Source of the DNA: Sclerotiophoma versabilis
Taxonomy: Eukaryota > Ascomycota > Dothideomycetes > Pleosporales > Didymellaceae
Direction of reading: 5' to 3'
DNA: 64,000 nucleotides
Assembly: GCA_012274445.1 (NCBI GenBank)
Contig: JAAROD010000011.1
Location: 806,001-870,000, forward strand
Numbering within the stretch: position 1 is the stretch's first letter; the number at the start of each line of letters is the position of its first letter. A program made the position numbers and the translations under genes. Below are positions 33,905 to 44,500 of this stretch, one piece after another. The notes below the pieces were generated by a model. That model searched no databases. It worked only from the letters and a program-made list of their open reading frames with translations, and was not told where the DNA came from.

Positions 33905-34170
33905 TCAGAGTTGTCAATAAGCAAGTGGGTGACAAGCAAGTCTCGGTCTCTAGTAGCGTCAAGCTCAAGCAAGCAAGTTGAGCGTGATACAGGCAAATAC
34001 TTGGCTTGCTTGAGCTGGGAGGGAAAGGTGTCTAGTAGGGCTAAGCGAGGGAGATGATCTACATAGGAACCCCTCTCAGCCCTACTCACGTGATTTTATG
34101 TGACTACTAGCTCGATCAAAGAGCCTCTACATCTCGCTGACGCCCTTAACGCCCCTTTAAATTCAATTAG
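33905..34170 (+). repeat. dispersed repeat, copy A, with 13-bp inverted repeat
   Basis: It shares long blocks in the same order with 59501-59815: TCAGAGTTGTCAATA, TCAAGCTCAAGCAAGCAAG, GGCTAAGCGAGGGAGA, GATCTACATAGGAACC, CCTACTCACGTGATTTTA and AAAGAGCCTCTA. Inside is a perfect inverted repeat AGCTCAAGCAAGC (33962-33974) / GCTTGCTTGAGCT (34004-34016). Copy A lacks an internal block present in copy B. No coding capacity. It could be a MITE or a degraded LTR-type fragment. Confidence 0.75.
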
Positions 34171-34447
34171 CCCCCCCACCCCCCACCCCCACAATCATTG
34201 TATGAACGAGTTTAGTCCAAAAAGATCTTCTGTTATCATTGTGGGCTTTATAAGTGTTGATAAGCAAATGTAAGGAGTATAAGGATAATGAGTGGTGAGC
34301 ACAACGCTAGTCCACAGCTGTGCGCCGTGGGTTGGATCGCTTCTTCCTTGAATAGGCGTTCCCTACCCCAGCATCGAGTTAGTACCGAATCCAACAAGCC
34401 GCTCAGCTTTAATGCCTGTAATCTACGACTTTCCTCAACTTGCTACA

Positions 34448-35584
34448 ATGTTTTTAAGCTTTATTACCCTCTTTTCGACTCTGACATTTGCACAAAATGG
34501 CCAGCATTTTGTCGCCGAGACTGCAGCAATTCGGACATACTTTTACGTAGGTGGTGGTTACAGCGAGGACAGCAATGGCGGCCACATCTTCAAGGATCAA
34601 ATGTATGTAGAAAGGCTAACGCCTTCTACCCCGCAACGCAACAAGACGAACCCCATCATCCTTATCCACGGACAGAGCCAGACTGGAACGAACTTCTTGA
34701 ACAAGCCAGACGGAGGGAAGTCCTGGACTTCACATTTCCTTGATGCCGGCTACACTGTTTACGTTGTCGATCAAACCTTTCGCGGAAGGTCCGCCTGGGC
34801 ACCCCGCATTGGTGCACAGACACCATCAACATATTCGGCTGAAGTCATACAACAACGTTTCACTGCACCCAAGCGGTATGGCTTGTGGCCTCAAGCCAGA
34901 TTTCATAAGCAGTGGCCCGGAACAGGGGTTATGGGGGATGCGATATTTGACAACTTCTACTCGTCTAACGTCCAATTCGTCTCCAACGCCACCTATCAAC
35001 AGGAAACAGTGCAATCCGCTGGAGCCCAACTTCTAGATCTGATTGGCACTCCGGCTTGGGTGCTGGGCCATAGTCAAGGAGGGCTGATGTCCTTGCTGAT
35101 TGGTGATGCCCGCTCAAACCTCACCAAGGGTCTTATTCTGTTGGAACCAACCGGTCCACCTTTTCGGGATGCAGTTCTTGGGTCCGCCTCGGCTCGAAAA
35201 TGGGGGTTGACAGATATTCCCTTGAGCTACTCACCCCTCATAAAAGATCCCCTCACTGAACTGGTGAGGCAGGACGTTCAGCCACCTGAGCATAACAGTG
35301 ATAACGCAACCGTTTCTTGCATCTTGCAAGCAGCAGATCCGACTCCACGACAGCTGCGTGAACTGGCGCCCCTGCCTATCCTCACTGTTACTGGAGAAGC
35401 CAGTTATCATACCCTGTATGATTACTGTACAGTAAGTTTCCTAAAACAGGCAGGTTGCACTAAAGCTAGTCATCTGGAACTTGGAAAGATTGGCATCCAC
35501 GGAAATGGCCACATGTTATTCATGGAGAAGAACAGCAACAAAATATGGGAACATATTTATGAGTGGATGGGAAGTCACGAGTGA
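34448..35584 (+). CDS. secreted alpha/beta hydrolase
   Basis: Single exon. The ATG at 34448 starts a signal peptide (MFLSFITLFSTLTFA, cleavage likely near AQ), giving 378 residues; the frame is open further upstream. Fold landmarks: NPIILIHGQSQTGTNF (oxyanion strand and loop), YTVYVVDQTFRGRSAW, VLGHSQGGLMSLL with the nucleophile Ser209 in G-H-S-Q-G, PLPILTVTGEASYHTLYD with the probable acid, and GIHGNGHMLF with the catalytic His355. Several N-x-S/T sites fit secretion. The family includes secreted esterases and lipases of unknown substrate. The dispersed repeat at 33905-34170 ends about 280 bp upstream and may lie in the promoter. Confidence 0.85.
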   Translation: MFLSFITLFSTLTFAQNGQHFVAETAAIRTYFYVGGGYSEDSNGGHIFKDQMYVERLTPSTPQRNKTNPIILIHGQSQTGTNFLNKPDGGKSWTSHFLDAGYTVYVVDQTFRGRSAWAPRIGAQTPSTYSAEVIQQRFTAPKRYGLWPQARFHKQWPGTGVMGDAIFDNFYSSNVQFVSNATYQQETVQSAGAQLLDLIGTPAWVLGHSQGGLMSLLIGDARSNLTKGLILLEPTGPPFRDAVLGSASARKWGLTDIPLSYSPLIKDPLTELVRQDVQPPEHNSDNATVSCILQAADPTPRQLRELAPLPILTVTGEASYHTLYDYCTVSFLKQAGCTKASHLELGKIGIHGNGHMLFMEKNSNKIWEHIYEWMGSHE

Positions 35585-35891
35585 TGGGACCCTTTAGCAA
35601 GAAATTCGTCTGCTCATGTCTTACGGGAAAGATTTGATATCTCTCATGGGCTTTCGGAAAGAAGCTCGACAGATGGGAGATGTGGCCTGATATATAATTT
35701 CACGATATTAATACCAAAACTATTTATACTGATGTCCAAGTATGAGCAGGAAGCTTCATGATAACGCACGATGCTATTGTAAAAGAATTTCGTCTTCTAG
35801 GAGAGGGTTTCCAAGGAGAGAGCTGCCAAATCTTTCCGTAGGTCTTGAGTTTATGAACCGACGATCTATCAAATAACTCTGCTATACAACC
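35585..35891. other. intergenic between hydrolase and receptor remnant
   Basis: About 300 bp between convergent genes; nothing recognised. Confidence 0.4.
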
Positions 35892-37093
35892 TCAATATTT
35901 GGTGTCCGATTTGGTGGCATCGACTCGTTCCATCTCGCTGTAACATACCTCGAAGGTTTTCATTATCACCCCTCTTTGAACCTGGCATTCTTTGGTCGCG
36001 CCATCTGAACTCACGTTGGTCTGACATTGTGGGCTGAGAACCAGCCCATCATGATCATCGTAAAGAGCTTCGTGAGATTGCTTTGATCTTGTGGAATTGC
36101 CTACTGTACGTATGGTGGAGACATTGCCGGAGCGTGACCTAGAGCCGTAAGTCTCGTCCTTGAATCGGCCCCGCCAGTGGTTGATGACATCATAAAGGAT
36201 AGGCGCGTTGACAGCTACGATTGAGGTAAAAAGCTCAGTGTTCGCCCAAATGATTCGGTTTGCTTGCACAGATGCGTGCAGGGCATTGATTGGCAGTCGA
36301 ATGATGGTGATAGCAACAATGAATAATCCGAGCGCACAAAGCGTGTATGGTCGCATCTTGGTACGTCGAGGCGCTTGCAAGAGAACAAGCGCTGGCAAAG
36401 GCAATGCCAACAACATGATATCTGTTGTCTAAAGATTTGCTTTGTGTCAGTTGGTTACCTTGAACATCAAGGGCAATTTAGAAGCTGTCCAAACAGACGA
36501 ACGAGCACGGTACTTACCACATTCAATAAGCTCATCACGAACAACTGAACTCTTGCTTGTACACAATCTCCTGGAATCTATTTAGAGCTTGTCAGGTGGG
36601 GGGAAATTTGTTTCTAGCTGACCAGGAGCAGGAGGCACCTGCCAATACAGATGGAACGGGTCACATTTAGTAAAACCAACAATCTGTGCAGTGGTCCACG
36701 TCACGAAGAACACAACGCAATACGACCAGAGAAGGTAGTGGCGGTTTCGTTTCCCCGGATGAAATGTGCGCAGTAAAAAGTGTAGTAACACCAACTTTTG
36801 TAACCGAAGACTTGGCTGCCGTCAGCAAAGCTCTTGGGAAGTCGATAACTTGCTGTGATAAACATACTATGTGTTGTAGACGGGGCGGTTTATCACAATG
36901 AGCTTGCTGCCGATTGTCCTGCGATACACTTCATCTGACGTGAATCTATCTGTGCTCGAGCTTGGGGTAAGAGATCATTTGTGCCCCAAATGACGATAAC
37001 ATGGATCATGCAACCGCGTGCAGCAGCGCATAGCATGGGGCTACGGTGAGAAAGTCGCCGAAGTCTAATTGTTGGGATAGAAATCGATGACAT
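35892..37093 (-). pseudogene. decayed rhodopsin-like (PTH11/SAT4-type) membrane protein gene
   Basis: The 3' half splices well: 36810-36623, 36570-36518 and 36428-35892, with introns 36622-36571 (52 nt, CTGAC branch) and 36517-36429 (89 nt, GTAAGT). It reads KCDPFHLYWQVPPAPG, then GDCVQARVQLFVMSLLNV, then TTDIMLLALPLPALVLLQ, the hallmark of the fungal rhodopsin-like domain. A further intron, 36867-36811, joins GSKLIVINRPVYNTY. Upstream, DFGDFLTVAPCYALLHA, CMIHVIVIWGTNDL and TIGSKLIV fall in three different frames without convincing splice sites, which implies at least two frameshifts. The protein would have had seven membrane segments. An intact relative with a CFEM domain lies at 62218-63700. 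Confidence 0.65.
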
Positions 37094-38392
37094 GTAATTC
37101 GTAGGGCCATATTGATTAGGGCTAGCCCTGTGAAAAGATGGTGGATAAGCAACATTGTCCTATCCATTATTGAGTAGAACGACGTAGGATTCCACTAAAT
37201 AAAGATTACGACCACATCATATACCATTATGGTGAATTCACCGTATGAGATCCAGAATGAGTGCAGACTGATTGACAGGGCTTGGCTTCACAAGGTCTAA
37301 GGCGTCCATCACGTCGAAGACCTTCTTTGTCCTGACGAACGAAGCTACCATTCAAATGAGCTTCTAATTCAATGCATGCATCTTAAGAATCAAGTTTTTA
37401 GTAATCCCACCAAAGCCGAAGGAAGAGCGGAGTTCCGATTCGTACCAGACCGATCTGTCAGGGTTATCCTACGCCAGACGGTAGAGGTACAGGGTGCCAG
37501 CTTCTAGCAGCATGCCCGAGTGACAAAGAGAGATCAGTAAGGTCGAGTGCTTATTATACGCCTTATACGCGAGTTTCAGATAGCATGATTCATCTGGTGA
37601 TATCAGGTGGTGAAGAGATGCACAACGTTGGCTGTTGAGTGATTTGGGTGAAACTTGTAGCTAGGGCGGTGCTTAGTTAGAACGTTAGAAAGGGCCGCCC
37701 AAAGCCTGATTATCCTTTAGCCTTCCCGTTATGCTTTCGAGCTGAACGTTGAGGCAAGATCTCGGATGGCGTTACAGATAGACAGATTTCACAATGTTGG
37801 TTGATTGATGCATATCACGCCGGTATAATCTGACGAACAAGGAGATGCTGAAAGAGAGAGTGGTGTCTTTGCGCAAATGATGTTCTGTGCGTCATGTTCA
37901 TCTTATGCGCTCTAGAAAGACTTACAGTCTCACCGGTCCGGGACTGCAGAGAGTTATGTTTGCTAGAGAAGCAATCTGCTGTTGCAACTACTTCTATACG
38001 GCGTAGCTTTGAACTGTAAGGTCTTTCAACCTTATCCTTAGCCCATGCGTGCACCTGGCATGCGGGCGCAAGCCTTGGACACTCCATTCTCAGCAGTGTG
38101 AGAGACTGACGGGATTCATGACAGGACGTTTTGCTCACTTTGCTCATTCACCATTGCACATCTGGATTGAACTAGGAGTGTGAGCGATTTCTAAGCTACT
38201 CTGAGCCCGGGTCGCTGGGGGAAGGGCTCTGAGCTCAAGAGACCTGGATAATAGTCAAACGCAAAGTCACCTGTAAGGAACATGTTTATGTTCCAGTGTG
38301 TATTAAATATTAGGCCTATAAATTACTGTCTATGTAGGATTCCGAACACAGAAAAAATCCAAGGTGTCAGTCGCGAATGAATCAATACGCCA
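37094..38392. other. intergenic, no gene seen
   Basis: 1.3 kb without supported genes. Confidence 0.4.
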
Positions 38393-39361
38393 TCATAGAG
38401 TCTTGAACTGGCTCTCCTTCTCTAACCAGGTGCCGAAGTCCATTAAATCAGGCTTGGCTGTTCTCAAAGGCGCGATGTCAGCCTTATACCCAACTGCGCC
38501 AAACCACTTAAACATCAGACCCAGATCCTTGACCATCATGTTGATCCCGGCAGCAACAAACCGAAATGTGGTCGGCAACGTCTGCCCTGTCCTTTCTTTA
38601 AAGACTGCCTTGAATTGACTGTACGTTAACTCATCGCCTGCGAGCGCGATTTTCTGACTCTTATACTCATCCGGCTTGAGAAATGCTTCTGCAGCAAAGA
38701 ATCCAATATCGCTAGTAGCGACTAGTTGAAGCGTCTGGTCTCCTCTGAGGTTCGCCTCCCAGCTTGTTGCAAAGATTTTGCCAAGGAAGCCAGGAACAAG
38801 ATTCTCATAGAATGCGACAGGACGCAAGATTGTCCAGTTCATTTCGACGTCATAGGCCTTGCTGAAGATATGCTGCTCGACGTGGTACTTGCTGGCAAAG
38901 TGAGGAACGCTTGTGGCGTCGGTGTCTGAGCGGGCGCCGCCGCGGTCAACGGAGGAGTAGACGAAGTGTTTAACGCCGTTCTTGATCGACGCATCAATCA
39001 AGGCTTTGCCTTGCCTTTCCTCCGATTTTACACTCGCTCCATCTCCAATAGCAAACTTTGAAATAAGTGAGCGACTAATTTTAGAGAGCTGAACTAGAAG
39101 CCTTACTTGAACGCTGAAAACACCCCATATTGGGACCTGTGTGGCTTGTTCAGCCTTCTGAAAGACGTCATCGATGTCTTCAAGATCGCCAGTAATGAGC
39201 TTGATCTTTGGTGATTTTGCCTGAAGCTTCTGCGCAGATGCTGACTGTGCATTGCGAGTAAGGGCAAGGATTTCGAAGTCGGCATTCGCTTTGAGTAGGG
39301 CGTTGATAGCTGAGCCGCCTTGCTTTCCAGTGGCACCGGTGATGAGGAGTGCTCTCGCCAT
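38393..39361 (-). CDS. NmrA-like NAD(P)-binding protein
   Basis: Starts MARALLITGATGKQGGSAINALL, with the GATGKQGG dinucleotide-binding motif at residues 8-15. ALTRN and LITGDLEDIDDVFQKA follow, then GKALIDASIKNGVKHFVYSSVDRGG, NWTILRPVAFYENLVPGF and a C-terminal lobe. A 51-nt in-frame segment at 39106-39056 has a GTAAGG donor and CAAAG end, and interrupts the conserved FSVQ...GDGAS...ERQGKAL region. I read it as an intron, giving 305 residues; retained, the protein has 322. Family members are atypical short-chain reductases or redox-sensing regulators that bind NADP but often lack the catalytic Tyr-Lys pair. Substrate unknown. Confidence 0.85.
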   Translation of the reverse strand: MARALLITGATGKQGGSAINALLKANADFEILALTRNAQSASAQKLQAKSPKIKLITGDLEDIDDVFQKAEQATQVPIWGVFSVQVRLLVQLSKISRSLISKFAIGDGASVKSEERQGKALIDASIKNGVKHFVYSSVDRGGARSDTDATSVPHFASKYHVEQHIFSKAYDVEMNWTILRPVAFYENLVPGFLGKIFATSWEANLRGDQTLQLVATSDIGFFAAEAFLKPDEYKSQKIALAGDELTYSQFKAVFKERTGQTLPTTFRFVAAGINMMVKDLGLMFKWFGAVGYKADIAPLRTAKPDLMDFGTWLEKESQFKTL

Positions 39362-40514
39362 TTGACCGGGTTGGAATTTTGTTTACAGGAGCTGAGATCT
39401 TGTATCGTGGTGTATATGAAGGAAGACCGATCGTCTGGAGTATGAGCACTCGGAGTGGGTACTTAATTGAATCGCAGTGTTGAAAAACTGTATAGATGAT
39501 GGAATACTGTGGACTCAAATGTTCGGTTTGCATGTACTTCTCACATCGTCTTATATCGCTTAAGAATAGCGGTCCGAGGGAAACTCAAGATGAATTGGAG
39601 CCCTAGCAACAATAACAAATTTCATATTTGGGGTTCTTACTTGAGCAGATTCGCAAATTTGCAGTGCAAAAAACTTCTCCGAGATCTGAACCAACAGCTT
39701 GCAACACGAGAGCGCTCTCATTGGATTGAATACGAATATCTGTCTCCCAGAGCACCATTAAAATCTTCCCAATGAAGCTTCATGCAGATGTTCCGGACTA
39801 TCGTTTGGAGACGCTGCTGCAGGGCTCGGCTTTTCAAGTCATTTGATCGAGATGGCAGCGTCGATGCACAGCCCATCGGAGATCCCAGACTACTACTTCG
39901 ATCTTAAAATTGATCAGTGCTTACTACTGCTGTGCTTGAAACAGTACTTCGGAAGTATGCGCTTGAAAATAATCTGAACAAGTAGTCGAGAGGGCACTTT
40001 GCGCGTTTCACTGTACCAGATTGGCTGCTCACACAAATAGGTGAAGTCCCCCAGCACAAAAGTCGAGATATTATAAAGACAACAAGAGAATAAGCCACCT
40101 CGTCGTTAGGGAGGGCTAAGTAGTTCCACCAAGGACAAAAGGTGGCATTAAGATACCACTATTTCTCCCCACATAGACGAATCAGTGCCAGTTTGATCCA
40201 TTTCTAACAATACAAGCGACATTCACTTCTAAACACTCAGCTAAGCTACTCTAAAGGGTAGCTTTGCGTTGCATTATATGACTGCTTCATCACTTGATGT
40301 CATGGTCGGATGGATTGCTTGATTTCGAGCTCGTGACAGCAGCAAAAATATGTCTTGTCAATTCCTTCCACATTCTATTATCTCACTGACGAAAGCTGTA
40401 TGTGGGTCCAACAGTTTAGAGACGTACGCACACAATTCAAGCAAGCCTATCCCTCGGTAGTCGAGTATACAATACTTGAAATTTCCACCTATTTCATCAA
40501 ATCAGCAACAACAA
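39362..40514. other. intergenic upstream of second tRNA-Lys copy
   Basis: No gene supported. The last 25 bases (TTCATCAAATCAGCAACA) match those upstream of the intact tRNA-Lys at 20773. Confidence 0.4.
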
Positions 40515-40640
40515 GCCCGGCTGGCACAATCGGTAGCGCGTGAGACTCTTAATCTCAAGGTTGTGGGTTCGGTTAGTACTTACAATGCAACTCAGTTCGA
40601 TTCCAGCTTCTAACAATACTCTAGAGCCCCACGTCGGGCT
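40515..40640 (+). pseudogene. tRNA-Lys (CUU) copy interrupted by a 53-nt insertion in the T-loop
   Basis: Both tRNA halves are identical to the intact gene at 20773: 40515-40571 matches its first 57 bases and 40625-40640 its last 16. Between them, after TTCG of the T-loop (between positions 57 and 58), lie 53 extra bases. The B box GGTTCGAGCC is split, so polymerase III promotion is probably impaired, though the insert itself contains AGTTCGATTCC, which resembles a B box. It is either a pseudogene, or a functional tRNA with an ectopic intron if the insert is removed. Confidence 0.85.
40572..40624 (+). other. intron-like insertion (GT-CTAAC-AG) within a tRNA gene
   Basis: 53 bases beginning GTTAGT, with TTCTAACAA 11-15 bases before the terminal CTAG. 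These are the donor, branch and acceptor signals of a fungal spliceosomal intron, at a normal intron size. The insertion junction is exact against the intact paralogue, within one ambiguous base. Confidence 0.8.
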
Positions 40641-40786
40641 TTCAAGCACCGCTTCTTTTTTTCTTTCTGTTTCGGGGTTGTCCAGATCGGCCCCAGGTTG
40701 TCGAGGTAACGATGCTCAGAATTTTTGCTGTTGGAGTGGGTGTGAAGGCCCGTGTTGGCGCTAGCAGCTAGCGGCCATGTGTGAGC

Positions 40787-40833
40787 GTACACTTCGGCCG
40801 ACCATCGGCATTTTCGGACCTGACCACCAACAC
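40787..40833 (+). repeat. inverted repeat arm a
   Basis: 47-bp arm starting GTACACTTCGGCCGACCA. It pairs with 40921-40967 with four mismatches, all of them transitions. The start and end GTAC may be part of the terminal repeat of a small MITE-like element of about 181 bp. Confidence 0.8.
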
Positions 40834-40843
40834 TAGACTGTAA

Positions 40844-40903
40844 GACCGAAGTGACCAATCTGCGACCCACCCGACCATGCCAAGACCTGTTACATTGTGA
40901 ATG
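40844..40903 (+). repeat. inverted repeat arm b
   Basis: About 60-bp arm (GACCGAAGTGACCAATCTGC...) that pairs with 41164-41224 in inverted orientation. It lies between arms a and a'. Confidence 0.8.
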
Positions 40904-40920
40904 CGATAAATTGCAGTTCA

Positions 40921-40967
40921 GTGTCGGTGGTCAGGTCCGAAAATGCTGATGGTCGACTGAAGTGTAC
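40921..40967 (-). repeat. inverted repeat arm a'
   Basis: Complement of arm a, ending ACTGAAGTGTAC. It lies inside the element bounded by b and b'. Confidence 0.8.
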
Positions 40968-41163
40968 GCTTGTTATTGCAACACCAAAATCTATACCTTT
41001 GCAATTGCTGCACTTTATAAACAAAGGCTATGATACAGAAGATTCTGGAATATTCCAACTTTGATTTAACCCTAAACTTAAGCTAACACTGATCTTGAAC
41101 TTACTCTAACTCTATAATCAGGTTATAAACTTGTTAAGATCTTACTAAGAATGTCTTTCAAAC

Positions 41164-41224
41164 CCGTTCATAATGCAGTAGGTCTTGGCATGGTCGGGTG
41201 GGTCGTAGATTGGTCACTTCGGCC
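41164..41224 (-). repeat. inverted repeat arm b'
   Basis: Complement of arm b, ending GGTCACTTCGGCC. With arm b it bounds a roughly 380-bp AT-rich element. Confidence 0.8.
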
Positions 41225-41381
41225 TTTAGCAATGGTGGGCCGAATTACGACCTGGTATCTAAGTATTCAGGGTTTGCTCAGGGATGAAGAGCTAGGCTTT
41301 GCAGGCGCATAAGGTGTTTGGGCATTTGGCTGCAAGCGGCAGCCGTACGGTCGTCTTCCTCACTTTGAAATATTTCATCAA

Positions 41382-41588
41382 AGGACGTTCTGGAAGTGGG
41401 ATGAGGACAAATTGCACGCCACTAACCTAGACAATCTGGACGTTGTTACCCAATACATGATGACTGTTTTTGCCCATGTACGTACCCCTGAGCAAAGAGC
41501 GTATACACTGGAGCTGAACTCCTTCCTCGAAATAGCCCTCCTCAAAGAGAGCAATATCATCAGCCGCAGCCGCGCGCTCACCACGTAG
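41382..41588 (+). pseudogene. coding-like remnant, unknown
   Basis: A frame without its own proper start reads RTFWKWDEDKLHATNLDNLD, then TQYMMTVFAHVRTPEQRAYTLELNSFLEIALLKES, to a stop at 41586. The composition looks like real protein, but the upstream part is out of frame. It directly follows the inverted-repeat element and may be a transposon remnant. Family not recognised. Confidence 0.35.
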
Positions 41589-44500
41589 TACTCCCTACGT
41601 TCTTTATGGGGACTGTGAGCAAATTACGGTACAACTTTTCTTAAAAACCCTGACACCTGGACCACCATCCGCCACTTCCTGTCGCTGCCGCTGCCGCACC
41701 ACGGTCCATCTAATCCACTAGCCGCACAGTCGAGGTAAGATCGCAGATTTGGAAGGTACAATTCAATGCCTATTGTGTAAGCACAAAAGCATATGAATCT
41801 TAGTCTAAGAACACTATGTCTTAATCGTTTACTCCTACGGGCTGAATTCCTATATCTCGAAAAAAAAATGTATAGCTAAATAAGAGCAGAATAATTGCAT
41901 AGCAAAGGACCCTAGCGCTGTGAAAGATCTGAAAGATCAACTAGGTCTCAAGCAAAGTGTCTATTTGTCATCCATTGTGGTACTTTTGTGGTGCTTTTCT
42001 ACAGGCTAAAGACCGCGAACTACATCTTCGACAATGAAAAAGTGCTATCCTGACTTACAACAGCCACCTGAAATCTAACAAGCCCTATGGTTGGTAAACA
42101 CAAGGCAACGTGGCGGTTTGTGATCAGTCGACTGTACACGATACATTCTGTAATATGGGCTGATGACTCATGTTTTGGACGCAGTCTTCTCAATTATCCG
42201 CCCAGCTTTATAACGGTCGACGTGATTACTGTAATCAATTTTGCGCTTGTAGTCCCGAGGTAGTTTAGGATAGGTCAAACACAATCCAAAGCATGCATGT
42301 CACGTTACCTGTCTGGTGTAGCTTTGAAGATATAGCCAAGGGGTGCAAAGTTGAGAGCGTTTGTGAGAACTTCACTATAGAGCAGGACAGCAAATCATGA
42401 GCAATCCGCTTTTTCTTTCTAGTGCCGAATGACGAGATGACGAACTGCTTTCTGACTGACACGCAAGACATAAGTAGTCCATCTCCAACCATCGTACATG
42501 TACCATTAGGAGTACAAAGTAGCTACATAGCCAGAGGAACTTGCAAAGCGCAGCGAGGCACGTATTAACACGGCCTTTTGGCCTATCTAGCTCGCGTGAT
42601 ACGCATAGCGCAGTAGACCTGCTGAGGTCTAAGATCATCGTCCTTTAAGAGGGGATTAACCAGCATTGATCAATAAGTAATTAGCGGGACAAGTAAATGT
42701 TACGGGAAGCTACACTTAAGGATCTCTAGATATTATTGTTAATCCTGCCAATTTTTTGTCATGAGGCTCAACACTGACGCGTTCGAGAGCATTTGCTATC
42801 TAAATTATCTAGTGATGCTTAAATAATCATGTCGCAAAAAGAGGCAGCTGCTTCCTGCTAGTATGACTAACAGGAAGCACACTTCTTACTACACATCGCT
42901 TGAACCTGATACTATGCATCTGTGGGCACCTGTAGTACCATTTAGCCGGCAAAAATAGAACCTGGAGGATCTGACAATGTCAGACGATATTGATGAGGAC
43001 GAGACTCGAACTCGCGCCACTTTCGTGACCAGGAAGCTCATTACTAAGCATTGCTAAGGAGAAACCTTAACCTGGCGCCATAACTACAGGGTTGTTAGAT
43101 AACGTGTTGGAGATACATGGTGCGTATGGAACTTACCCAACTCGGCCACCTCACCCGTCCCCGGTCATGTGACTTGATAGGGAGTCTTGGGATTATAAAT
43201 TATATTTTCATTTTCTTGTGAGGCTCTGTGGTCAAATACCATGCGTAGAGTCATAATACGACCAGACTCAAGGAATGATGAAGTGGGGGTGGGCAAAATT
43301 TGCATCTTGGCCGAGATGGAGCGGGTATCAGGACCCGAGAATGTAACATCGCCAAAGCAGCTTTTGAAACGTTGGGAGAGATTGGAGAACAACTCCTGTT
43401 GATGAGAAAGAGTAGCTCTTACCTCAGCTGGATCTACGGAGATGAAATATCAATTTTCGATACGGTACCCACCGTTCATGCTAAAAACACATCGAATATA
43501 GAACTCCGAGGAAACCGACGTTGGCCTTATCCTATCAAGTTCCCTCCTCACCCAAGTTCTTCATGTGCCAACCGACAAAAATAACGGTACGATGCTTTAC
43601 CGTACGACCACCGATAGAAATTGGGAATGGACTCTCGACTTCAGCCTTCACAACTCTTACCAAGGAGAACTACGTGTTCCTCTCTCACGCCACGTTCGCC
43701 AGCCGAACTTAACAAAATCAGAATTGTCTTTTAAACAGTATACCAAATTACTCGCAGAGCTGCAGCTGAGGTGTTTCCACTTTTGTGATACAGCTACGAT
43801 CTTTTAATTAATGCACACATCACGCTATACACGCACTGAAGCAAAGAAGCTTTCCTTTTTAGACCTGGAGACTTAGTACTATGTAGATGCAAGTTAGCTG
43901 TTGGCAGGCGGCTACCCTGGTTACAAAATGCACAATTTGGATCTTTTAGCCTGTACAGAGCGGCTTAATGTTGACTTTGGTTGGATGCATGAGATGACAT
44001 GGATGAACAAAGATAGCTTAAGCAAATGGACCGGCACAGAAGAAGAGAGGCTGTAGCTACAGCATTTGCAGCGATGAACGAGCGAATCTAAGACTTTTGG
44101 CGAACGGTGAAGCACCAACTGCCCCAGCTAAAATACCTCTTCCTAAGCGACGACCATGGCAGATGGGAGAATCCTCACGATCTCTAGCTACCACCAGGTA
44201 TCTACAGGAAAGTGGGGCGGGTCATAATCATAATCCCACCTAAATTGCACGTAAGATGTGATCCTATTATCTGCAGTCTTGGTTGAAGATACCAACATTC
44301 TGGTACTGGCAAAAGACCATCGAGCTCTGGCCAATTCGAAGGCACGGTATCAAGATACTCTGGTCTTCTTTTCTCAAGGCCGGCAGCATGTGACCATGCC
44401 TTTCGAAATTGGCATTATAAACCGCATGCGGCTGATATTGGCTACGGAACAGCTCATTCATCACAGCGAGGGCGGTTCATCTGCTTGCGCACAAAAAAGG

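Noticed and set aside
33140..34200. Tandem-repeat or CRISPR-like array suggested by CAAGCAAG words and C-rich runs (near 34171-34192)
   Set aside because: No regular spacing or unique spacers; the words belong to the dispersed repeat and to a low-complexity C tract.
40844..41224. Simple MITE with arms b/b'
   Set aside because: A simple MITE does not explain arm a' lying inside and arm a outside; kept as an interlocked structure.
42991..43081. Possible minus-strand tRNA (good T-arm GCGAG-TTCGAGT-CTCGT and a 3' end CCTCATCA, with a D-arm-like TGGCGCCAGGTTAAGG)
   Set aside because: No 5' acceptor strand pairs with CCTCATC and no convincing anticodon stem could be drawn. At best a degenerate tRNA fragment; not annotated as a gene.
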